Assembly: GCA_963710725.1 (NCBI GenBank)
Contig: CAVQBJ010000008.1
Coordinates: 1,550,001 to 1,614,000 of the forward strand
Source of the DNA: CAVQBJ01 sp963710725
GTDB taxonomy: Bacteria > Actinomycetota > Thermoleophilia > Solirubrobacterales > Solirubrobacteraceae
DNA: 64,000 bases
Reading direction: 5' to 3'
Made by a program: the position numbers and the translations under genes. Under the pieces are notes generated by a model. The model saw only the letters and a list, made by a program, of their open reading frames with translations. It was not told the DNA's origin and made no database searches. Of the stretch, positions 43,724 to 52,915 are shown piece by piece; positions within the stretch are counted from its first letter, which is position 1; every line of letters begins with the position of its first letter.

Positions 43724-45024
43724 ACGACATCGGGGTCGAACTGTGAGCCGGCGTGCTGCTCGAGCTCGCACACGGCGGCCGAGACGCTCATCGCCTTGCG
43801 ATAGGACCGGTCGGTGATCATCGCATTGAAGGCGTCACACGCACTGACCACCCGGGACTCGATCGGAATCCGGTCGCCCACGAGGCCGTCCGGATAACCA
43901 GTGCCGTCCCAACGCTCGTGGGAGCTGCGGACGATGACGCCGATGTCGCGCATCAGGCCCCCGGCGCGATCGAGGATTCGCTGCCCCTCGACGGTGTGCG
44001 TCCTGATGATCTCCCACTCGCGCTCGTTCAGTGCGCCGGGCTTGTTGATGATGTCCTTTGGCACCGCGACCTTGCCGACGTCATGGAGGCGCGCCCCGAA
44101 CTCGACCTTCAATCGCTGCTCGGGGCCGAAGCCCAAAACGGTCGCGACCGTCAACGAAAGCTGGACGACCCCGCGGCTGTGCTCGCCCGTGTACGTGTCG
44201 TCGTGTTCGATGATGTCTCCGAGCACGAGAGCCATGCCGTGGTAGGCGTCGCTCAGCTCAAGCGCCTCCTTGACGTGCATGTTGCGCACCCTCGTGAGCA
44301 TCGCAAAGACCATGAGCAGCGGCGTGCACAGGATGAGACGCCACGGTGCCGGTGATACGGCGAAGGCAATCAAGACCCCGACGGGCGCAAGCGCGATGTC
44401 CATCGCGTAGACAGTTCGACTCTCCTCCACGAACTCGCGGACGCCGATCCTTCTCCGCGCGAGCTCGAAGGCGCCGTTAGCAATTGCGTCGCCAGCGATC
44501 GCCGCGGCGACGATTGCCACGAGTAGAGCGGGCGAGCTGAGAAACGACCGCGATCCACCGAAGCTCAGGATGATCGCGGGACCGAGCGCGAACGCCCCCC
44601 ACATTGGCGCCATCGTCAGCCGCGATGGCGCCGCGCCGCCAATCAGCACATCGATTGCTGTCTTCACCAAGACAGCAACGATCACGTAAAGGGGGATCAG
44701 CGACGCGGGAATTACCGCGAGCGCCGGTACGAACACGAGACCTGCGGCCGCAGTCGCCGCCGAGCCAACCTGGAACAAGAGCCGCATCACGACAACCAGG
44801 AGCGCCGTATAGAGAAGAAACACGGCTGGCGCGACCATGCGCCCCGGCGGGTTCACGAGGGGCAGAGCGATGGCTCCAGCAAGCACGACGGCACTGACGG
44901 CAACGGTCGCTCGCAGGTCTCGCGATGGAAGCCTTCGCGACGAAAGGTCGACGCCCATTCGGACGCGGTCGGCCTCCGCCACCATGTGAATGGCCATAGC
45001 GTGCGTATCGACCAGGCGATCCAA
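43627..45024 (-). CDS. membrane HD-GYP domain protein
   Basis: This encodes 465 residues from TTG 45024; ATG 44997 is an alternative. The N-terminal half (about 40-250) has seven or eight membrane segments, similar to MASE-type sensors. The HD-GYP domain (about 270-430) is complete: HDDTYTGEHSRGV, GARLHDVGKVAVP (HD pair), THTVEGQRIL, SSHERWDGTGYPDGLVGDRIPIESRV (GYP), and DAFNAM.TDR.YR. It should be a cyclic-di-GMP phosphodiesterase or a related metal-dependent phosphohydrolase. It could lower c-di-GMP made by the GGDEF protein at 52916. Confidence 0.9.
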   Translation of the reverse strand: MDRLVDTHAMAIHMVAEADRVRMGVDLSSRRLPSRDLRATVAVSAVVLAGAIALPLVNPPGRMVAPAVFLLYTALLVVVMRLLFQVGSAATAAAGLVFVPALAVIPASLIPLYVIVAVLVKTAIDVLIGGAAPSRLTMAPMWGAFALGPAIILSFGGSRSFLSSPALLVAIVAAAIAGDAIANGAFELARRRIGVREFVEESRTVYAMDIALAPVGVLIAFAVSPAPWRLILCTPLLMVFAMLTRVRNMHVKEALELSDAYHGMALVLGDIIEHDDTYTGEHSRGVVQLSLTVATVLGFGPEQRLKVEFGARLHDVGKVAVPKDIINKPGALNEREWEIIRTHTVEGQRILDRAGGLMRDIGVIVRSSHERWDGTGYPDGLVGDRIPIESRVVSACDAFNAMITDRSYRKAMSVSAAVCELEQHAGSQFDPDVVQVLVSVVSAPTAEAISTVAETGVDDDLPLAA

Positions 45025-45199
45025 AAGCTGACACCGTCCGCCCGAGCGTCGACGCCTCGTGCGGAGCTATTCATTACCTTGCACTGCCTTGGCAAGATCT
45101 GCGGAGGAATGCGCAGGTCCCAGTCACGCTTGCGAGCGTCCGCACGGCGGCGTAGTTTCGCTCTAACGAGATGGGGTAGCACGACCGAGGGAGCTTGCG

Positions 45200-45766
45200 A
45201 TGTCAATAGAGTCCAGCACCGCCGACCTCCGCGCCGTCACCTCGGTCTGGTGGCTGTTCGTGTTCCTCGGCGCCCTGAGCATCGCCGTCGGCATCGTGAT
45301 CATCTTCAAGCCCGGCAACAGCCTGGCCACGCTGGCCGTGATCGCCGGCATCTTCGTGCTCATCGACGGGCTGCTCGAGCTCATCGGGTCGCTCATGCGC
45401 AGCACCACAAATCGCGGACTGGCGGCGGTCGTCGGGGTGCTGTGCGTGGTCGTGGGCATCCTGCTCATCCGCCACCCGACGCGGGCCGTCGCGCTGATCG
45501 GCCTGCTGATCGGAATCTGGCTGGTGACGATCGGCGTCGTGCGCTTCATCGTCGCCTTCGAGGAGGCGGGCAGCCGGACGGCGCACTTCATCGTGGCCGC
45601 CATCGAGGTCATCGCCGGCGTGGTGATCGTCGCGAACCCGCACATCGGCTACACCGGGCTCGCGCTGCTCATCGGGATCGCGCTCATCGCCAACGGGATA
45701 GGCACGAGCGGCATCGGTTTCGCGCTCCGCACCGTGCACAAGGACCCGGCCGCCTACGCCGCGTGA
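45200..45766 (+). CDS. HdeD-like (DUF308) membrane protein
   Basis: This encodes 188 residues with six membrane segments arranged as three similar pairs. Signatures include WWLFVFLGALSIAVGIVIIFKPGNSLATLAVIAGIFVLIDGLLEL and GLLIGIWLVTIGVVRFIVA, typical of the HdeD/DUF308 family. In E. coli HdeD is linked to acid resistance at high density; the function here is unknown. It is a single gene with its own upstream region (45025-45199). Confidence 0.85.
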   Translation: MSIESSTADLRAVTSVWWLFVFLGALSIAVGIVIIFKPGNSLATLAVIAGIFVLIDGLLELIGSLMRSTTNRGLAAVVGVLCVVVGILLIRHPTRAVALIGLLIGIWLVTIGVVRFIVAFEEAGSRTAHFIVAAIEVIAGVVIVANPHIGYTGLALLIGIALIANGIGTSGIGFALRTVHKDPAAYAA

Positions 45767-45781
45767 GCCCGCGGAGCGCGG

Positions 45782-47420
45782 CTATGCGGCGGCGACGCTG
45801 ACGAGCTTGACGAGCAGCACGGCGACGATGATGATCGTGTAGCCGCGCAGCAGGGCCAGGCCGAGGACGCGCGCACGCGACGGCCCGACGGGCTCGATGA
45901 GCTCGAGCATCGGCGTCGTCCAGGTCTGGCGCTGCCAGGGGGTGAGCTGCTCGATCGGAGGCCGGTGGGGACCTGATCTGAGGACCGGTACCGCCAGGAG
46001 CATCGCCCCGCCGCCGAAGAGGCCGAGGGTCACCAGCAGCGCGTGGCCGACGCTCGTGCTCGGAAGCACGGTGGTGATGGTGAGCATCGTCGACAGTCCG
46101 AGGATCACGGCCACGGCGATCGCGCCGATGGCATTCAGCCAGCGAGGGTTCGTGAGCGGCCCGAGAAGCTGCTCGTCGTTGCACAGCATGAGCAGCAGCA
46201 CGAGCGTGGTCGGGAGCAGGATTCCGGCAAGCGCCTGAACGAGGGTGGTGATGACGCCGAGCGGAGCGTGGGGGATCAGCACGGTCGCCGCGGCGGCCAG
46301 GACGAGCGCGGCGAAGCACGCGTGGAAGGTCGTGGCGTCGCGAACGCCTCGGTGCAGCGAATGCTTGACGCCGAGAACCTCGCTCGTGGCATACGAGCTC
46401 GACAGCGAGATGGCGCCCGCTCCGAGCAGCGACGCGTTCAGCAGCGCCGCCGCGAAGAGCGCGCCGGCGGGCGCGCCGAAGCGTGCGCCGAGCGTATGCG
46501 CCACCGTGCCGGCGTCGGCGAACTGGCCCGTCGCGGCACCGCCGTGGCTGAACGCCGCGGCGGCGGTGATCATGACGGCGCCGGCGGCAGCGACGAACAC
46601 GAGGGCGCCCACGGCGGTATCGATCCGCTCGTAGGGGAGCCAGCGTGGAGTGATGCGCTTGTCGATCACGTTCGATTGCTGGAAGAAGATCTGCCACGGC
46701 GCGATCGATGTTCCGACCAGGGCCACGAGCAGCAGCAGCGTCGAACTGGCGGCGCGATGGTCAAGGCCCGGGACGAGTCCCCCGGCCACGGTCAGCGGCG
46801 CCGGATGGTGGAGCACGGCGAGGGGAACGATGAGCAGATCGGCGATCACCAGCACGTACATCGCGCGTTCCCAGCGGCGGAAGCTACCGGTCGCGGTCAT
46901 CGCGATCAGTCCGCGCGGCGGCCAGCGGGACGGCGAGGTACTTGCTCACGCCGAAGTAGGCCAGCGCCAGCGCCACGCCGATGAACTCGGTTACGAGGAT
47001 CGCGAAGTTGAGGATCATCAGGTCGCCGAGCGAGAACGCGCACCACAGCCTTCCGAAGCGCTCGCGGATCAGGCGCGCGTGTCCGCTGCCGGTCACCGCG
47101 CCGAGCCGGGCCGCCATCTCCTGGCTGACGAACAGCACTGGGGCGAGCAGCAGCAGCGTCCAGAGCAGGCGCACGCCGTCGCGCTGGCCGGCCTGGGCGA
47201 ACACGGACACCGTGCCGGCATCGTTGTCGGCCGCCATCACGATGAGCCCCGGTCCGAGGACGGCGAGCATCGTCGTGATCCGCCGCCGCCGCGTGAGACG
47301 CGGACCGGTGTCGAACGAGGCGATGGTGCCGAGGGCGCCCTCGACGTCGCCGATGTGAGCGCGGTCGAGCGCGCCGCGCCGATCGGCGGAGAGGCCGAAC
47401 GACGGCGCGCTCGCCGTCAC
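45782..47420 (-). pseudogene. Nramp-type divalent metal transporter, frameshifted
   Basis: Two reverse-strand frames together make one Nramp. The N-terminal part (GTG 47420 to stop 46884) has RAHIGDVEGALGTI, LAVLGPGLIVMAADNDAGTVSVFAQAG and ends YLAVPLAAA before reading into TDRDDRDR. The remainder (46900 to 45782) opens in another frame with GLIAMTATGSFRRWERAMYVL, the normal continuation, and carries GTSIAPWQIFFQQSNVID and further membrane segments. A single-base indel near 46900-46915 accounts for it. The DPG/MPH metal-site residues appear as N-D-A-G in segment 1. It is either truly broken, a programmed slip, or a sequencing error. Confidence 0.75.
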
Positions 47421-47457
47421 CGGGACTCCCTGAGCGCCGATGCGCGATCCGGCGCGA

Positions 47458-47841
47458 TCACGATGGGCGCCCTCCGGCGGCGGCTGCCCCCGGCGCCGCG
47501 GCCGGCCCCGCATGAGGTTCGCGCAGCGCGAGGACGTGCTGGTGGGCCTCCTCCAGCAGTCCGCGAACGTGCTCGTCGCGCAGGGCATAGAGGCGCTCGC
47601 GACCGCGCCGTTCCACGCTCACCGCTGCGTGATCGCGCAGCACGCGGAGCTGGTGCGAGACGGCCGACTGCTCCATCCCCACCGCCGCGATGATCTGCGT
47701 CACGGTCATCGGCCCAGCCCGCAGGCACGCCAGGATCTGCAGGCGACTCGGGGTGGCCAGCGCGAACATCGTCTCGGCGAGCTGCTCGGCAACGTCGGCG
47801 GCGAGCGGCGTGATCTGAGCGGGCGGCTTCTTGGCTGGCAT
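47458..47841 (-). CDS. ArsR/SmtB-family metalloregulator
   Basis: This encodes 127 residues from ATG 47841; a start at 47871 would add ten. The winged helix is at about residues 20-100: LAETMFALATPSRLQILACLRAG, MTVTQIIAAVGMEQSAVSHQLRVLRDHAAV, and RRGRERLYALRDEHVRGLLEEAHQHV. The His-rich C-terminal helix (H..H.....H) could form an alpha5-type metal site as in NmtR/SmtB. It lies 37 bases upstream of the Nramp gene on the same strand and probably controls metal uptake or export through it. Confidence 0.85.
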   Translation of the reverse strand: MPAKKPPAQITPLAADVAEQLAETMFALATPSRLQILACLRAGPMTVTQIIAAVGMEQSAVSHQLRVLRDHAAVSVERRGRERLYALRDEHVRGLLEEAHQHVLALREPHAGPAAAPGAAAAGGRPS

Positions 47842-47943
47842 GCGTGTCCTGCGGCGCGAGTGCCCGGGCATCCTAAGCGCGCCGGCCGCGGCACGGGAAG
47901 GGGAGGACGCGGGGGCGCCGTACTATATGCGGGAACCGTTCAT

Positions 47944-49512
47944 ATGAAGCTCGCCGGGACGCTCTTGCCCGCAGCGATGGATGACCCGATGCCGACCCCC
48001 GACGACACGCCCCCCAACCACCACCGGAGAATGCTCAAGCGCTTTGCCCTGGCCGGCGTGCTCATCGTGGGGCTGACGGCCGCCGCCACCGCGACCGCCG
48101 GGATCGAGGCGATCCAGTCGGTCGCCGCCGACCTCGCGCTGGGCGGCAAGCCGATCCACTCGACGCAGCTGACGGCCGCCCAGGTCGGTGCGCCGCAGAC
48201 GATCCTGATCATCGGCGACGACCACATCGGACCGACGACGACCTACAACACCGGGGGGTCCGACAACGTCCACGGCGTCCACCTGCTGCACGCCGACACG
48301 ATGATGCTGCTGCGGATGGACCCCAACCAGGGTCAGACGTCGATCCTCTCGATCCCGCGAGACCTCCTGGTCAACTTCACCTACCAAGGGCACGCCTACC
48401 AGGACCAGAAGTTCAACTCGGCGTACTCGATCGGTGGCGCTGACCTCGTCCTCAAGGTGGCCAAGGCGACGTTGCCCGGGATCACGATCAACCACGTCAT
48501 CGACGTCAACTTCGCGTCGTTCCTCGGACTCGTGGACGCGATCGGCTGCGTCTACATCGACGTCGATCAGCATTACTACAACCCGCCCGGGGACAGCTAC
48601 CTCGCCATCAACATCCAGCCCGGGTACCAGCGCCTGTGCGGCGAGAACGCGCTCTCCTATGTGCGCTACCGCCACACCGACTCCGACTTCGTGCGCGTCG
48701 CGCGTCAGCAGGACTTCATCCGGCAGGCCAAGGAGCAACTCGGCACGTTCGGGCTGCTCACCAAGTACAGCCAGCTCGCGCGGGCGTTCGGGCGAGCGAT
48801 CTCCACCGACATTCGCGGCACGCGCGAGGTCGCAGCGCTGCTCGAGCTCGCCGTGTTCTCGACCTCGCGGCCGATCCGCCAGGTCCCCTTCCAGGTGTCG
48901 AACGTCGACGCGGTGCTCAACGGCATCGACTACGTCACCGCCACCCCCTACGACATCGAGCAGACGCTCCACGACTTCCTCGACGAGAACCAGACGACGA
49001 CGCTTTCGACGGCACGAGCGGCGCTCGACACCGGCGGCCGCCATAGCGGTCACGAGAGCACGGCGGCGCGCGACGCGCGACTCGGGCTCGTCCCGATCTC
49101 GGGCACCGTGCGGGCCGACGCGATGCAGATCGCCCCAGGGGTGCCCTTCCCGCTCGTCATGCCGAGCATCGAGACCGATCCGGCGGTGCCGAACGACTTC
49201 CACCCCTATACCGTGCGCGATCAACAGGGCCACCTCCGCCACGGCTACCGCGTCGACTGGCAGCAGGATCAGCTCGGCGGCTACTACGGGATCGAAGGCA
49301 TGGACTGGACCGACCCGCCACTGTTCGCCAACCCCACGCAGACAGCCACCATCGGCGGCCGCCAGTACATGTTCGTCGACGACGGCGCGCACATCCACGA
49401 CCTCGGCTGGATCGACGGGCGGGTTCTCTACTGGGTCAGCAACACCCTGCGCGAAGACCTCACGAACGCACAGATGCTCGCGATCGCCCAGTCGGCGCAT
49501 CCGCTGCGGTGA
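47944..49512 (+). CDS. LytR-CpsA-Psr (LCP) family cell-wall polymer ligase
   Basis: This encodes 522 residues from ATG 47944, although a start nearer the membrane segment is possible. One N-terminal membrane anchor (about residues 36-55) precedes the LCP domain (about 80-330): ADTMMLLRMDPNQGQTSILSIPRDLLVNF, FNSAYSIGGADLVLK, INHVIDVNFASFLGLVDAIGCVYIDVD, GENALSYVRYRHTDSDFVRVARQQDFIRQ. The conserved Arg residues are present. Such enzymes move lipid-linked glycopolymers onto peptidoglycan. It might anchor the exopolysaccharide made by the locus at 12-24 kb. A second domain fills 340-522. It is divergent from the ArsR gene. Confidence 0.9.
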   Translation: MKLAGTLLPAAMDDPMPTPDDTPPNHHRRMLKRFALAGVLIVGLTAAATATAGIEAIQSVAADLALGGKPIHSTQLTAAQVGAPQTILIIGDDHIGPTTTYNTGGSDNVHGVHLLHADTMMLLRMDPNQGQTSILSIPRDLLVNFTYQGHAYQDQKFNSAYSIGGADLVLKVAKATLPGITINHVIDVNFASFLGLVDAIGCVYIDVDQHYYNPPGDSYLAINIQPGYQRLCGENALSYVRYRHTDSDFVRVARQQDFIRQAKEQLGTFGLLTKYSQLARAFGRAISTDIRGTREVAALLELAVFSTSRPIRQVPFQVSNVDAVLNGIDYVTATPYDIEQTLHDFLDENQTTTLSTARAALDTGGRHSGHESTAARDARLGLVPISGTVRADAMQIAPGVPFPLVMPSIETDPAVPNDFHPYTVRDQQGHLRHGYRVDWQQDQLGGYYGIEGMDWTDPPLFANPTQTATIGGRQYMFVDDGAHIHDLGWIDGRVLYWVSNTLREDLTNAQMLAIAQSAHPLR

Positions 49513-49713
49513 TCTGAAGGAGCGAGGACTCGAGCATGGTCGCCCGCCTCAGGCCGGGTGATGGCCTGTCGTCCGTATCTGCTCGGTGTTCGCGCGAGAC
49601 AGCGCCCGCGATCTAGGGTCCGAGGGTTGATGTCGCGCGACGGGAACGATATGCATCGCAACAGAACCGTACGACTGTGACGTCGTCGCGGACAATCCAA
49701 CCTAAGGGGGCGC

Positions 49714-50124
49714 ATGGGTCTGTTCAAAACGGTCCGCGGCGCGCAGAAGCAGTCGAAGGAGTACAGAAAGGCAGGGAACGACTGGTTAGCTGGCGATCCC
49801 GAGTCACTCTCCCAACTCCCAGGGACGCCCGCGGGGCTCGACGGTCTGCTCCGATACCGCGATCTCTCGCAGAAGATCGCCAAGGCTGGTGTGGATGCGC
49901 CAGCGGTCTTGACGGCCATCGACCGGGGTGCGCCGCTGCCGGGCGGCAATGGGCTCACCGCCACCTTCGAGGTGACGATCGCGCCAGCCGACGGCGACCC
50001 CTACCCCGCCGTGATCACGCAGCCGATGATGGAAGCCCAGCTCGACGACGTTTCGCTGGGGCAAGCGGTCACCGTACGCTATGACCCCGACGAGCCAACT
50101 TCGGCGCTCATCTACAGCTGGTGA
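49714..50124 (+). CDS. hypothetical cytoplasmic protein with beta-barrel-like end
   Basis: This encodes 136 residues. The start has a basic segment (GLFKTVRGAQKQSKEYRKAG), then a helical part (LLRYRDLSQKIAKAGVDAPAVLTAIDRGAPLPGG). The C-terminal beta region (LTATFEVTIAPADGDPYPAVITQPM...LGQAVTVRYDPDEPTSALI) resembles domains that end in VRYDP.(D/N)P. It shares the last feature with the next gene (VLYDPADPTRM), so the two are distant paralogs. Function unknown. Confidence 0.6.
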   Translation: MGLFKTVRGAQKQSKEYRKAGNDWLAGDPESLSQLPGTPAGLDGLLRYRDLSQKIAKAGVDAPAVLTAIDRGAPLPGGNGLTATFEVTIAPADGDPYPAVITQPMMEAQLDDVSLGQAVTVRYDPDEPTSALIYSW

Positions 50125-50134
50125 GTCGAGCGCC

Positions 50135-50776
50135 GTGGTAAATCTCTGGGATCGCGCCGCCCACAAGCTCGAGGCGTCGTTAGTCGATTCAGGGCGTCCC
50201 GCAAAGGCAACCGTGCTCGAAGCGCGGCAAGCGGCTACGCGGCTGCAGGAGGCAGTCGGATTCAAGCCGGGTGAACTGTTCGTCGCGTGGCTCGCCGCAC
50301 TTCGTGTTGAGCCGGAGAGCGAACCCGCCTTTGAGCTACGCCTGAAGATAGATGTGCGTGACACCATCACACTCGTGAGCGGGTTCACGCTTCAGGTCTT
50401 ATACGACCCTGCAGATCCCACACGAATGACCGTGGACCCGAAGACCGTCCCGAGAACGACAGACGACGCGCTCGCCTGGTTCGCACGCGCCCAGGCCGAA
50501 GCCGAGGGTTTCGATCTAACGGGATTGGAGGGCGCCACAGGCCCGGAGATCGACGAGGCCGTCCGCCGCACGCGCAACGAGGCGGTAAATCGGTCAATGG
50601 CGGAAAGCTTGAAGGCCCGGCGAGAGGGAGCTCAGGGCCCGACAACCACACCGCCCGCACAATTCAGGGTCGACATCGCGACCAAGATCGAGCAGCTCGA
50701 CCGGCTACAGGCGGCCGGGTTGATCGACGACGCGCAGTATCAAACCAAGAAGCAGCAGCTCATCGACCGACGCTAG
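50135..50776 (+). CDS. SHOCT-domain protein
   Basis: This encodes 213 residues from GTG 50135, ten bases after the preceding stop. A central beta domain (FELRLKIDVRDTITLVSGFTLQVLYDPADPTRMTVDP) parallels that of the upstream gene. The C-terminal 30 residues are a SHOCT domain (IATKIEQLDRLQAAGLIDDAQYQTKKQQLID), a short oligomerisation motif. An acidic helical linker lies between. The two genes form a unit. Role unknown. Confidence 0.65.
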   Translation: MVNLWDRAAHKLEASLVDSGRPAKATVLEARQAATRLQEAVGFKPGELFVAWLAALRVEPESEPAFELRLKIDVRDTITLVSGFTLQVLYDPADPTRMTVDPKTVPRTTDDALAWFARAQAEAEGFDLTGLEGATGPEIDEAVRRTRNEAVNRSMAESLKARREGAQGPTTTPPAQFRVDIATKIEQLDRLQAAGLIDDAQYQTKKQQLIDRR

Positions 50777-50983
50777 CCCACGAGGCAGATCATCTCGCTA
50801 GCCGAGCGCTGTCAGTTCTTGGCGTGCGGGCGCTCGTGGCCGAACGGCGTGCCTCCCCGGACGCCCGCCTTGAGCGGAGCGTGGAAGGGAGGGGTCGGCC
50901 CGAGTGCTGTCCGGGACGCGCGGGCGCCGCTGGGGCTCTGGTCGCGGGAACCTTCCGCGGCCCGGCGGGGGTTGTATGGGGTG

Positions 50984-51487
50984 ATGGACGACTTCGACGA
51001 GTTCGTGGCCGGCAACCTCGAGCAACTGCTGAGGACGGCTTACCTGATCACGTGGGATGCGGGCGAGGCCGAGGATCTCGTGCAGGAGTGCCTGTTGAAG
51101 GTCGCGCGGCGGTGGCCGCGTGTGCGACGGATGGCGCAGCCACGGGCGTACGCCCGGCGGATCCTCGTCAACCTGGCGCTCGATGATGCCCGCGGCCGCG
51201 CCCGACGCAGCGGCGAGCTCGACGGGGTGTCGGCCGTCACCGACGAACCGGCTGGGGATCTGCTCGTCGGGCTCGAGACGCGTGCGGAGCTGCTCGACGC
51301 ACTCGCGCGCTTGACGCCGCGTCAACGGGCCGTGCTCGTCCTGAGGTACTTCAACGACTTGACGGAGGCCCAGACGGCCGAGGTCCTCGGCTGTTCGCCG
51401 GGGACCGTCAAGAGCAACGCCTCGCGCGGACTCGCGCGGCTGCGCGAGGCGCTCGCACCAATCCCCAACCCAACACGGGAGCTCTGA
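50984..51487 (+). CDS. ECF sigma factor, SigE-family
   Basis: This encodes 167 residues from ATG 50984. Region 2: FVAGNLEQLLRTAYLITWDAGEAEDLVQECLLKVARRW (residues 7-44). Region 4: LTPRQRAVLVLRYFNDLTEAQTAEVLGCSPGTVKSNASRGLARLRE (about 108-153). It matches the streptomycete SigE-like ECF subfamily. It is followed after 5 bases by a membrane protein gene that probably encodes its regulator. The target promoters are unknown. Confidence 0.9.
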   Translation: MDDFDEFVAGNLEQLLRTAYLITWDAGEAEDLVQECLLKVARRWPRVRRMAQPRAYARRILVNLALDDARGRARRSGELDGVSAVTDEPAGDLLVGLETRAELLDALARLTPRQRAVLVLRYFNDLTEAQTAEVLGCSPGTVKSNASRGLARLREALAPIPNPTREL

Positions 51488-51492
51488 AGGCA

Positions 51493-52419
51493 ATGCCCGA
51501 CCAACTCGAACGGAGCCTGCGCGAAGCCCTGTCCCACCGGGCGGCGCAGCTCGATCCAGACTCGATCGCCCGACTGCGCGCGATCGACTACCACCCTCGC
51601 CGACGCCGACTCGGGACGCTTCCTGCGATCGGTGCACTCGGCGCCGCCGGCACGGGGGCGGCGATTGCCGCCCTCGTGACCCTCGGCTCGAGCGCTGCAC
51701 CGGCGTTCGCCGGCTGGCAGCCGACGCCGACCGCCCCGGCGCCGGGGCAGCTCGCCCAGGCAGCACAGGCCTGTGGGCAGGGTCTCGGGAGCCCGGTTCT
51801 GAGCGACTCGCGCGGTCCGTACACGGCCTCGATATACGCCGACTCGACGACCAGCGACGTGTGCCTGAGCGGCAATGGGGTCTCGATGTCTTCCAGCTCC
51901 ACCTCGGGGGCGCCCACCGGCATCGCGGCGGGCCAGATCGAGCTGGCTGGAGGTGGCACGCGGGACTCCGCCGGTAACGCGTTGACGCTCGTCGACGGCC
52001 GGATCGGCGCGGGCGTCACCGCGGTCACGATCGCACGCAGCGACGGCAGCTCCGTGCAGGCGACCGTCGCGGGCGGTTGGTACCTGGCGTGGTGGCCGGG
52101 CGCCGTCGCGGCGACCAACGCACAGGTCACAACGGCTTCCGGGACCAGCACCCAGACGTTCCCATCGGCGCCGGCCCTACCCACGCCGGTATGTCCGTCC
52201 GGGGCCCACTGCGCCGGCGGCTACTCGTTCGGCAGCGGCATCGGCACACACTCCGGCAGTCAGTCGACGACGGTGGGCCACTTCGGTGGCATGCCGCTGT
52301 CGTCTGGTCAGGCATCTACACCGTCGACGGCGAGCACCACAACCACGACGACGCCGACAACGAGCAGCAGCACCGCCACGACCGCGACCACCTCCGCGAC
52401 GACGAGCTCGCCCCAGTAG
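51493..52419 (+). CDS. single-pass membrane partner of the sigma factor (putative anti-sigma)
   Basis: This encodes 308 residues. The cytoplasmic N-terminus (1-38) has a short helix (QLERSLREALSHRAAQLDPDSIARLRAI) where a sigma-binding element would sit. A membrane segment follows (about 42-70). The extracellular part is Ser/Thr/Gly-rich beta structure with four Cys (near 93, 117, 234 and 240), ending in a Thr/Ser tail. It lies 5 bases after the sigma gene. An anti-sigma role is inferred from position and topology; no ZAS zinc motif is visible. Confidence 0.6.
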   Translation: MPDQLERSLREALSHRAAQLDPDSIARLRAIDYHPRRRRLGTLPAIGALGAAGTGAAIAALVTLGSSAAPAFAGWQPTPTAPAPGQLAQAAQACGQGLGSPVLSDSRGPYTASIYADSTTSDVCLSGNGVSMSSSSTSGAPTGIAAGQIELAGGGTRDSAGNALTLVDGRIGAGVTAVTIARSDGSSVQATVAGGWYLAWWPGAVAATNAQVTTASGTSTQTFPSAPALPTPVCPSGAHCAGGYSFGSGIGTHSGSQSTTVGHFGGMPLSSGQASTPSTASTTTTTTPTTSSSTATTATTSATTSSPQ

Positions 52420-52570
52420 CAGCGCCGGCGCCGCCGGGGGTGGTCGACAAGCCACCCCCGGCGGAGGTGCCGTCCGCCGGCTTTATGCGGCCGGCGATGA
52501 CGAGCTCAGAGCAGAAGCGATCGGTCAACTGCTCGCACTCGCCGCTGGCGCGGCGCAGAGCCTACGACAG

Positions 52571-52642
52571 TACCCCCAGGGGGAATCGAACCCCCGCTAC
52601 GGGCGTGAAAGGCCCGCGTGCTGACCGCTACACCATGGGGGC
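52571..52642 (-). tRNA. tRNA-Glu (anticodon TTC)
   Basis: A reverse-strand cloverleaf: acceptor GCCCCCA/TGGGGGT, anticodon stem CGGGC/GCCCG with loop CTTTCAC, T stem with loop TTCGATT, discriminator A. CCA is not encoded. It lies in the 496-bp gap 52420-52915, which shows no other gene. Confidence 0.92.
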
Positions 52643-52915
52643 GGGCGGAGGGGTCAGTGTAGTCGCGGCTAGGATGAGCGGAGTCTGCCGTCTCACCCGT
52701 GCGCAACATTGCCAAATCAGGCGTAAAGGTCCGCGGCAAGCCCGCCGATACGTGACGAGGCTGCTCGCCCTGGTCGGGCGGCCAGTGCACATCGCATACG
52801 AGGGGTCGCCGGCTTCTGGCCGGTGGTGTTCTCACCCGAGACAGATTGATGCGCCCAACGCCTCAGCTGCCCACCCACAATCGTTCCCCCGCTGTCGGGG
52901 CGGCTCGCTGACGAC

